Positions 5,888-11,300 of a stretch of DNA of 21,764 nucleotides are shown here, one piece after another; within the stretch, counting starts at the first letter, position 1; each line of letters begins with the position of its first letter. Location of the stretch: positions 1 through 21,764 of IMG/VR virus record IMGVR_UViG_3300036835_000068; one strand, written 5' to 3'. Source of the DNA: a virus. Both the position numbers and the translations under genes were made by a program. Under the pieces are notes generated by a model that worked only from the letters and a program-made list of their open reading frames with translations, made no database searches and was not told the DNA's origin.

Positions 5888-7753
5888 TTATGCACTTTTG
5901 TGCAGAACTCTGCGGTTGTAAGCAACGCCGCGCGAGCCGTCGAGCCGCTCCTTGACCTCGGTCTCCCTGGCCATCGTCAGGCGCACGATGTCCTCTTCGA
6001 TCGTCCCGGCGCTGCGCAGGTAGTAGATGGTTACCTGGTGCACGCGCGAAGTCCGGTGCACGCGGTCCTCAGCCTGCTCCTGCTCGTCCGGGACTTCGGT
6101 CTCGTCGAGGAAGATCAGGTGATCTGCCTGGTCGAGCGTGATGGACTCGCCACCGGCCCTTGTGTTGAGCAGCATGATCCTGATCTCATCCTGTGCGCCC
6201 TGGAACTGCCTGACGGCGCGGTCCCGGTCATCGTCTTTGACGTTGCCGGTGATCTGGAAGCTCTCGTGGCCAGCGGCCCGCAGTGATTCGGCGAACATCT
6301 CGATCACCTGCGTGAACTGCGAGACGACGACGTGCTTGCCCTCGCACTCTTCAAGGTGCTCCAGCAGCCAGTCCAGCTTGGCCGAGGGCAGCGCGGGCCG
6401 GAACCGGCCATCGTCGTCCAGCCGGCCGGCCGAGGTGGCAAACTGCTTCAGCCGGGTCCGCTGGGCAAGGGCGCTGCTGGCCAGCAGTGTCTCCTCTCCC
6501 AGCTCGGCCTGCGCCATGGTCGCCATATCACGGTAGGCGCGCTCCTGCTCGGGCGGCATGTCCAGCCAGACGCCCACCGGGGAGCCCTCGTCGTCCGGGT
6601 CGAGCGGCGTGCCCGCGTACTGCTTCGGCGGGAGCTGCGGGAAGATCTCGGCCTTGGTCCGGCGCAGCACGTAGGGCGCGAGCGTGCGGTCGAGCTCGTC
6701 TTCCATCTCCGGCCGCAGGTCGCCGATCACCCGTGCGCCGCCGTACCCGGAGGTGTCCACCTTCCAGTAGGTCTCCACATACCGCCAGTAGCTCGTAAAG
6801 ACGTCTGGCCGGAGCCAGTTCAGCGTGCCCCAGGTGTTGAGCAGCTTGCCCCGGTACGGAGTCGCTGACAGGGCGATCTTCAGGCCGCCGTCAGCCAGCG
6901 GCAGCTGGACGGCGCCGAGCCGGGTCTGCGTGATCTTCGTGGAGTAGTGGCTCTTGCCGACCAGCGCCCGGTGCGACTCGTCCAGCACGATCGCGTCCCA
7001 CGGCTGTGCGAAGAGCTGCGGCCAGTCCGGGATGAAGACGGTCGTCGCGCTGGTCTCTTTGACTTCGAGCCCGCGCTTGACGCGCATCATCTCGATGTTG
7101 CAGATCAGCAATCGCAGCAGGTCAGCGTCGCTGGAATTGTATGATTCCAGTATCTCTTCCCGCTGCCGGTGCGTGCCGCGGGCCAGCCAGACAGCCACGC
7201 CGCCGCCCAGCCAGCGCTCAGCCTCGCGCTGCCAGACCGTCCGCAGCGCGGTCCGCTTGGCGAAGACCAGCACGCGCCGCGCGCCGGCCTCCACGAGCGC
7301 CGCGAGGGCCTGGAGGGTCTTGCCGGAACCGGCCTCGTCGGCGACCAGGACGGCTCCAGAGCGCGCGGCGAACGCCGCTCCTGCCACCTGGTAGGGCCGG
7401 GGCTGGATGGCGGCCCAGAGCTTCGGAGCGGCGGCCGGGACGCGCTCCAGCATGGCGCCCTGGCCCGCCCGGAGAGCTTCGAGCTCTTTCTCCCGGCCGC
7501 GCTCGGCCCAGGCCCACTCAGACAGGTCCGGCCCGATCACGAGCTCGTCGCCGAAGACGTGCCGGAACTTGCGGCAGACAGCGAGGTCGAGCGCGTATGT
7601 CCAGCCGATGAAACGGTCGCGGGAGCCTTCGCGCTTCTCATACAGCGGCCGGGCGCCGGGGATCTCCTTCGCCTGGAGCGGCCCGAGGCCACACGCATAA
7701 GGAATCTTGGCGATGATCCGCTTATCGCCGTGCCGCTCGATGACGACGGTCAT
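5888..7753 (-). CDS. SNF2/DEAD-like superfamily 2 helicase
   Basis: The 621-residue protein has both RecA-like lobes of an SF2 ATPase. Motifs in order: QPRPYQ (117-122), ADEAGSGKT as Walker A (138-146), LDESH as the DExH box (257-261), SATPYRG (296-302), VVSQFTQ (476-482), LLNTRAGGESITL (528-540, motif V) and QAEDRVHRTSR (560-570, motif VI). The sequence style is SNF2-like, so translocation on double-stranded DNA is more likely than strand separation. An N-terminal 110-residue region has no family I recognise. The start ATG overlaps the stop of the 49-residue upstream gene (ATGA, 7750-7753). It may support replication or remove proteins from DNA; the exact job cannot be read from sequence. 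Confidence 0.9.
   Translation of the reverse strand: MTVVIERHGDKRIIAKIPYACGLGPLQAKEIPGARPLYEKREGSRDRFIGWTYALDLAVCRKFRHVFGDELVIGPDLSEWAWAERGREKELEALRAGQGAMLERVPAAAPKLWAAIQPRPYQVAGAAFAARSGAVLVADEAGSGKTLQALAALVEAGARRVLVFAKRTALRTVWQREAERWLGGGVAVWLARGTHRQREEILESYNSSDADLLRLLICNIEMMRVKRGLEVKETSATTVFIPDWPQLFAQPWDAIVLDESHRALVGKSHYSTKITQTRLGAVQLPLADGGLKIALSATPYRGKLLNTWGTLNWLRPDVFTSYWRYVETYWKVDTSGYGGARVIGDLRPEMEDELDRTLAPYVLRRTKAEIFPQLPPKQYAGTPLDPDDEGSPVGVWLDMPPEQERAYRDMATMAQAELGEETLLASSALAQRTRLKQFATSAGRLDDDGRFRPALPSAKLDWLLEHLEECEGKHVVVSQFTQVIEMFAESLRAAGHESFQITGNVKDDDRDRAVRQFQGAQDEIRIMLLNTRAGGESITLDQADHLIFLDETEVPDEQEQAEDRVHRTSRVHQVTIYYLRSAGTIEEDIVRLTMARETEVKERLDGSRGVAYNRRVLHKSA
5891..5904. promoter_or_regulatory. 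TGCAC-N4-GTGCA dyad, possible operator
   Basis: The 14-bp dyad TGCACTTTTGTGCA covers the last codons of the helicase gene, about 52 bp upstream of the next gene's start at 5839. The AT-richer minus-strand sequence after it contains TACTAT (5883-5878) as a possible -10 box. The same half-site occurs upstream of the gene at 9171. Confidence 0.35.
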
Positions 7754-7899
7754 AGCGTCCAGTCCGGCGAGTCATCCCAGCAGGTGCAACGGTCGTCAGG
7801 TTCATTCGGGAACATGACGACCAGGCACTCGCTGAAGTGATTAATGCCCCGGACGACTACCCCGGGCACTCCAGGTTCGATGCCGATCCGGCTGCTCAT
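7750..7899 (-). CDS. Hypothetical 49-aa protein, overlapping both neighbours
   Basis: A small reading frame begins MSSRIGIEPGVPGVVVRGIN and ends RCTCWDDSPDWTL. Its ATG overlaps the stop of the HAD gene (ATGA, 7896-7899) and its TGA overlaps the start of the helicase (ATGA, 7750-7753), so it exactly fills the gap between two coupled genes. That double coupling is the main reason to call it. It has a valine-rich N-terminal half and a C-x-C plus Trp/Asp-rich C-terminus. No family is recognised. It could be a helicase cofactor or only a translational bridge. Confidence 0.65.
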   Translation of the reverse strand: MSSRIGIEPGVPGVVVRGINHFSECLVVMFPNEPDDRCTCWDDSPDWTL

Positions 7900-8333
7900 C
7901 GCGGTACTGCCGGATGCCGGGCCTGCATTTCGATCTGAAGAGCGTTCCAGTTTGTAAACCTGATACCGCGGTCATCTATGTAGGCAATCGCCGCCAGCTT
8001 GCGCTTCGTGACCAGCAAGCGTCCCTGCTCATTCCAGAGCTTCCGGCACTGATCCTCGTGAACGCAGGTAAAGCCGTTAGAGTCTTCGCAGTCGCAGGAG
8101 TCTCCGTTGACCTCGACAAACGTGCTGAAGCCGCATTCCATCAGCCATTGAGCGACCTGCACGACATCCCGGCTTGTGAGGATGAAGACCGCATAGCGCT
8201 CCATCAGCCAGTGCAGCCCGTCAATTGCGCCGGGCATCGGCACATCATAGATCTTGCCGTCCTGCCAGCCTCGCGAATATGAATGGATTACCCCGTCGAA
8301 GTCCACAGCGACGGTCTGCACGTAATCAGTCAC
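7896..8333 (-). CDS. HAD-superfamily phosphatase with Cys-rich insertion
   Basis: I start this at GTG 8333, overlapping the stop of the upstream gene as GTGA; the long upstream reading is Arg/Pro-rich and out of character. The 145-residue protein has HAD motifs: VAVDFDGVI (nucleophile D11 and D13), ILTSR (motif II, 51-55), VTKRK (basic motif III, 108-112) and YIDDRGIRF (D120, D121). This is a small, capless phosphatase type often found in phages. Between motif II and III is an insertion with C80, C82, C90, H92 and C96, which could bind zinc. The substrate is unknown; nucleotide or nucleic-acid end phosphates would fit the helicase context but are speculation. Confidence 0.8.
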   Translation of the reverse strand: MTDYVQTVAVDFDGVIHSYSRGWQDGKIYDVPMPGAIDGLHWLMERYAVFILTSRDVVQVAQWLMECGFSTFVEVNGDSCDCEDSNGFTCVHEDQCRKLWNEQGRLLVTKRKLAAIAYIDDRGIRFTNWNALQIEMQARHPAVPR

Positions 8334-8542
8334 CGCACGCCCGCCTGACTGCCTATCAGCAGGGCGATTCCGCATCCGGCACGCCCCCGCCAGCGCGGCC
8401 AGCGGCGCCTGAGCTCGCGCCGGACGGTCTTGAGCTGGTACCGCGACAACTCGGGGTCGCTCAGGTACCAGGCGGCGATCCCGGCCAGGAGAACGGCAAG
8501 GACCAGCACTTCCCAGATCAGGATGGTGATCACGCCGCCCAC
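8330..8542 (-). CDS. Small one-TM membrane protein
   Basis: The 70-residue protein has one clear hydrophobic segment (about 4-26: ITILIWEVLVLAVLLAGIAAW), followed by an Arg-rich tail (YQLKTVRRELRRRWPRWRGR), then a short hydrophobic end. By the positive-inside rule the tail is probably cytoplasmic. The start lies inside the end of the zinc-finger gene (13-base overlap) and the stop overlaps the HAD start, so it is part of the coupled operon. The function is unknown; it could tether operon products to the membrane. Confidence 0.65.
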   Translation of the reverse strand: MGGVITILIWEVLVLAVLLAGIAAWYLSDPELSRYQLKTVRRELRRRWPRWRGRAGCGIALLIGSQAGVR

Positions 8543-9171
8543 TCCTTCGCGGCGCAGTCAGGGCCGATGCCGCGGGCAATGCTTTCCTCGTCGGTCAGCG
8601 TCCGGCCGCAGCGGACGCACAGGCCGTAGAGGCGCCCGTACTCCTGGGCTTCTTCCAGGCTGAGCCGCACGTGCCCTTCGATGTAGTTGACGGCCAGCCC
8701 GAGGTACTCGAAGCGTGCTGCCCCAGCTTCGTGGACAGATCCCGTCACGGGCAGGATGAGCCGCTTCACGCAGAGCTTGTTAGCGCCGTGCACGGTCCGG
8801 TAGACCTTGAGGATCTCGCCGCTGGCCGGGTGCCGGTAAATGCCCTCGGCAGGCTCGGCGGCCTTCGCCCGGCCGCGGGCATCATGCCGCTTAACCAGGT
8901 GCTCCTCAGCCAGGGTCTTGACCGCGCCCGGCGCATAGTCATACTGCCCTGTCTGGGCGTTCAGGAGCATCGCGTACTTGTGCCCGCTGCTGGCCGACCG
9001 CCTGACGTGAAACCGCTGGCCGTTCTTCTCGTAGGTCCCCTCGGGAAGCGCGTCGGCCCTGTCCTGCGCACTCTCGGCCGATCCCGTCGCACAGGCCCGG
9101 ACTTCAGCAACCGTCGAGTGGTACCCGTCTGCGCAGGTGACGCACCTGATCCGGTGATCCGTCATCGTCAT
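8530..9171 (-). CDS. Zinc-finger protein with C-terminal DUF6011-like domain
   Basis: The start at 9171 follows GGAGGAGAGC, giving 213 residues. At the N-terminus C10, C13, H18 and C27 (RCVTCADGYHS...VRAC) look like a small zinc finger. The middle (45-165) has a two-part strand-rich region: GTYEKNGQRFHVRRS with GHKYAMLLN, and GIYRHPASGEILKVYRTVHG. The C-terminus has C185, C188 and C206 in the pattern CVRCGRTLTDEESIARGIGP, the DUF6011 signature of many actinophage proteins. The family has no established activity that I know of. It is the first gene of the middle operon, preceded by a long leader with dyads. Confidence 0.75.
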   Translation of the reverse strand: MTMTDHRIRCVTCADGYHSTVAEVRACATGSAESAQDRADALPEGTYEKNGQRFHVRRSASSGHKYAMLLNAQTGQYDYAPGAVKTLAEEHLVKRHDARGRAKAAEPAEGIYRHPASGEILKVYRTVHGANKLCVKRLILPVTGSVHEAGAARFEYLGLAVNYIEGHVRLSLEEAQEYGRLYGLCVRCGRTLTDEESIARGIGPDCAAKEWAA

Positions 9172-9179
9172 GCCCGCTC

Positions 9180-9224
9180 TCCTCCGCTCTCTGCCTGCGG
9201 AGAGCGACGTGCGTCGCTCTCTCC
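9180..9224 (-). promoter_or_regulatory. 5' leader with mutually exclusive hairpins
   Basis: The leader of the gene at 9171 has a perfect hairpin with 10-bp arms GAGAGCGACG / CGTCGCTCTC (9200-9221, two-base centre). One arm can pair instead with a second AGAGCG copy (9185-9190), forming a stem that ends right at the GGAGG ribosome site. Such switching could control translation. It may equally be a DNA operator. No aptamer-like conserved core is recognised. Confidence 0.4.
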
Positions 9225-9227
9225 ACA

Positions 9228-9259
9228 AAACTGCACACTACACCTCATGAGTGCAGTTT
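9228..9259. promoter_or_regulatory. AAACTGCAC-N14-GTGCAGTTT dyad, probable operator
   Basis: Perfect 9-bp arms (9228-9236 and 9251-9259) flank a 14-bp centre in the divergent intergenic region. TAGTGT on the minus strand (9240-9235), the same -10 hexamer as at the early promoter, lies inside it; TACAGT on the plus strand (9284-9289) is a weak -10 candidate. A regulator bound here would control the middle operon. Confidence 0.5.
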
Positions 9260-9338
9260 GCACCACAAGAGCAGAAACCATGTTACAGTGAGGTCGCTGA
9301 AGTGGTCATGCCGTCACTTCCGCCGTTCCTCTGCCGGG

Positions 9339-9379
9339 GGCGGTGCCCGCGCCCATTCCCCGTGGGCACGGGCGCCGCC
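9339..9379. terminator. Strong GC hairpin, candidate late-operon terminator
   Basis: Arms of 16 bases (9339-9354 and 9364-9379) pair with one mismatch and one G-U around a 9-base loop. The hairpin is equally stable on either strand. It lies 90 bases after the last late gene (minus strand) and before the middle operon's promoter region, a natural place for a terminator. No U tract follows on either strand, which is not unusual for actinobacteria. Confidence 0.5.
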
Positions 9380-9398
9380 CTCACCGTCTGGAGACGTG

Positions 9399-9539
9399 AT
9401 GCAGGCAGACGAGGCGATCGGGCTGCTGGAAGCCGAGCTGGCGGCGGCCCGCCGGGATCTTGATCTGATCAGGGCGCTTGTTCCGGAAGTTCCGCCTGTT
9501 CCGTACGGCTCTTCTGCCTGCCATCGAGAGCGCCCTTAA
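9399..9539 (+). CDS. Possible 46-aa helical protein, antisense to late operon end
   Basis: The ATG at 9399 follows GGAG at five bases. The reading begins MQADEAIGLLEAELAAARRD, a good amphipathic helix, then turns Pro/Val-rich. It overlaps the convergent membrane-protein gene by 71 bases at its 3' end. The helical start and ribosome site favour a real gene. Against it are its short length, its antisense position and a strong hairpin just upstream that could stop its transcription. The function is unknown. Confidence 0.4.
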   Translation: MQADEAIGLLEAELAAARRDLDLIRALVPEVPPVPYGSSACHRERP

Positions 9540-9837
9540 CCTGGAGATTCCACGTGACGGCAACGCGCCAGACGAGAATGCACGGGATAGCGCCGACGCA
9601 AGCCAGGACGAACCACTGGTAGATCACGTTGGTGATCGTCAGCCCAAACCACAGATTGAGAACTGACGGCAGGAAGGCCAGCGCCAGGCAGATAGCCTCG
9701 GCCGCCGCGGTACGGCCCAGCCCGTGCTTCCACCAGGGCCAGAAAAGGCTGACGACCGGCGTGAACAGCACGGATACAACGAACGTGACGTTGACGATAA
9801 TCTTGCTGACCTCAGCTATGAGCTGTGCTTGGGCCAT
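9469..9837 (-). CDS. Multi-TM membrane protein, possible holin
   Basis: The 122-residue protein has three or four hydrophobic segments: about 8-32 (IIVNVTFVVSVLFTPVVSLF), 45-66 (AEAICLALAFLPSVLNLWF) and 68-92 (ITNVIYQWFVLACVGAIPCILV), followed by a short charged tail with ELPEQAP. It is the last late gene, after two other small genes of lysis-module type, so a holin or lysis-regulating role is plausible. Its start lies 26 bases inside the upstream gene. No family is recognised. A membrane protein unrelated to lysis is possible. Confidence 0.7.
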   Translation of the reverse strand: MAQAQLIAEVSKIIVNVTFVVSVLFTPVVSLFWPWWKHGLGRTAAAEAICLALAFLPSVLNLWFGLTITNVIYQWFVLACVGAIPCILVWRVAVTWNLQVKGALDGRQKSRTEQAELPEQAP

Positions 9838-10024
9838 TACGGCGGTGCCCTTCCCTTATGACCTTGACAACATCCGCCGCCACATGGTTCTTCGCCCGGA
9901 TCTCCCGGAGGGGAACGCGCACGCGCTCATTGACCTCTCTCAGGGACGCCTCGGATTCCTCCCTGATGGCGCGGGCCTCCTGCACGTCCCTCGCGAGCTG
10001 AGCCCTGCGGCGGCGGAAGATCAT
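9812..10024 (-). CDS. Small charged helical protein next to holin-like gene
   Basis: The start is the ATG at 10024, overlapping the stop of the 78-residue gene as ATGA; a longer in-frame reading covers that gene antisense-style and is rejected. The 70-residue protein starts MIFRRRRAQLARD, continues as a long charged helix (QEARAIREESEASLREVNER) and contains LREIRAKNHVAADVVKVIREG. This pattern resembles short proteins encoded after holins in many actinophages (I recall the label DUF7620, not checked). The function is unknown. Confidence 0.65.
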   Translation of the reverse strand: MIFRRRRAQLARDVQEARAIREESEASLREVNERVRVPLREIRAKNHVAADVVKVIREGHRRNGPSTAHS

Positions 10025-10257
10025 CTCTCCAGCTCCCTCCGGAGCCCGGCCAGCAGCAAATTCGTGGTCTGAGCGGCCTCTACGGCGGCGTCGGCGCGCT
10101 CGCGCTCGGTCTTCACTGCCAGCTTGAGCTCGGCGATCTGCTCGTCCTTCTGCCTGTCTACCCAGCCTGGAACGAATATCCGGAGGGCTATGCAAATGAT
10201 CCAGATGCCCGCTACGCCTGCGCCTGTGATCAGTGCCGACATAACCTCCGGCGGCAT
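10021..10257 (-). CDS. Holin-like protein, one TM plus coiled coil
   Basis: The ATG at 10257 follows GGGGAG; a second ATG at 10242 sits too close to its own GGAGG. The 78-residue protein has one hydrophobic segment (about 7-30: ALITGAGVAGIWIICIALRI) and a charged coiled coil (35-78: DEQIAELKLAVKTERERADA). That layout is typical of small actinophage proteins placed in the lysis module after the tail genes. Holin activity is inferred from layout and location only. No endolysin lies beside it in this window. Confidence 0.65.
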   Translation of the reverse strand: MPPEVMSALITGAGVAGIWIICIALRIFVPGWVDRQKDEQIAELKLAVKTERERADAAVEAAQTTNLLLAGLRRELER

Positions 10258-10291
10258 TTACCATCTCCCCGCTCATTGTCTTGTCCCCTGA

Positions 10292-11296
10292 TCACGCTTC
10301 CAGGTACCAGCCCTGAATATTGAGGAATGCGTTTGCGGATAGGTCCGACCCTATGATGTTCGTGTCGATGTTAGGCGTGCTGTTGCTGCTGCCCCGGATA
10401 CGGTCCACCTGAGCACCGCTGAATCCCTCAGCACTGCTGAAGATCGGGGCCACTCCCTGCACGCTGGAGCCCGTGCCGCGCAGGCCATCGCCGCTGAACG
10501 GGATGAGCTGCCGGTTGGAGCGGTCCGGGGTGGTAGGAAGTGAAGCAGTGACAACTGAGCTTCCCGAGCCAGCTGTGCCGATCTTGGCGTAGATATTCAC
10601 AAAACGCATCTTGCCGATATTGACATGCCAGCCAGCCCGCACGCTGAAATCAGCAGTGCCAATCCCGCTGAATACCGGCGTATACGCGGTAGCCGAAGGA
10701 GGCGCATTCAGGTAGCTCCAGGCAGAGCCGTCCCAGGCGATGATGCTCTTCGTGTCGCTCTCGTAGGCCAGGCCATCGGTATCGAAGTAGTCCGGCCTGG
10801 TCGCTGAGGTGCAGACCGGGATGCCGGGCGAGAAGAAAGACCGCTCGTCGGTGAGGCTGGTCAGCGTGCCGTCCGACTTCGATCGCCACGAGGCTACCTT
10901 GACGTCGTACGTGCCGCCGGAGGTGTAGGAGGGCGACGGGGCGACCGGCGAGCCGGAGGGAGTTCCTTCGAGCACGACAGCCTGGACGACCGCTCCCGCA
11001 CTGCCCGCAGCCCGGTCCAGCCGCAGGACCAGCCGGTCAATCCGGTCCGAGCCGCTCGCCGCGGGAATAGCCGTGGAGACGTTGGCGTCGGTCTCCCACA
11101 AGCGCCCCTGGATAACAACCTTGCACGGCGCGAGCACGATGTGACGGCCGGGCACATCGAAGCTGGCGGCGGCAGCTGACCCTGAAGGGTCACCGAGAAT
11201 GCCGCTGCGCAGCCCAAGGCACTTGATGATGTCTTCCCATTCGGAGTCGAGCGTGAGCTGCGTGAATGAGCAGGGCCGCGCGGTGGTGATAGCCAT
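10292..11296 (-). CDS. Minor tail protein / tail-tip fibre
   Basis: The 334-residue protein is rich in Ser, Thr, Gly and Ala and appears to be mostly beta structure. The N-terminal part (about 1-130) contains FDVPGRHIVLAPCKVVIQGR and SDRIDRLVLRLDR, a pattern common in actinophage minor tail proteins that fold as a baseplate-like module. A middle segment (TRPDYFDTDGLAYESDTKSI, then WDGSAWSYL) resembles a short repeat unit seen in tail fibres. The C-terminal 130 residues are a separate domain ending WYLEA that may contact the host surface. It follows the Gp37-like gene, as usual for tail-tip proteins. Confidence 0.75.
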   Translation of the reverse strand: MAITTARPCSFTQLTLDSEWEDIIKCLGLRSGILGDPSGSAAAASFDVPGRHIVLAPCKVVIQGRLWETDANVSTAIPAASGSDRIDRLVLRLDRAAGSAGAVVQAVVLEGTPSGSPVAPSPSYTSGGTYDVKVASWRSKSDGTLTSLTDERSFFSPGIPVCTSATRPDYFDTDGLAYESDTKSIIAWDGSAWSYLNAPPSATAYTPVFSGIGTADFSVRAGWHVNIGKMRFVNIYAKIGTAGSGSSVVTASLPTTPDRSNRQLIPFSGDGLRGTGSSVQGVAPIFSSAEGFSGAQVDRIRGSSNSTPNIDTNIIGSDLSANAFLNIQGWYLEA

Positions 11297-11300
11297 GGTT

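Noticed and set aside
8334-8579. N-terminal extension of the HAD gene to 8579
   Set aside because: The added 82 residues are Arg/Pro/Ala-rich and overlap the TM protein gene. The GTG at 8333 overlapping the upstream stop is the better start.
9339-9379. Riboswitch
   Set aside because: It is a single long stem with a small loop and no conserved aptamer core; a terminator is the simpler reading.
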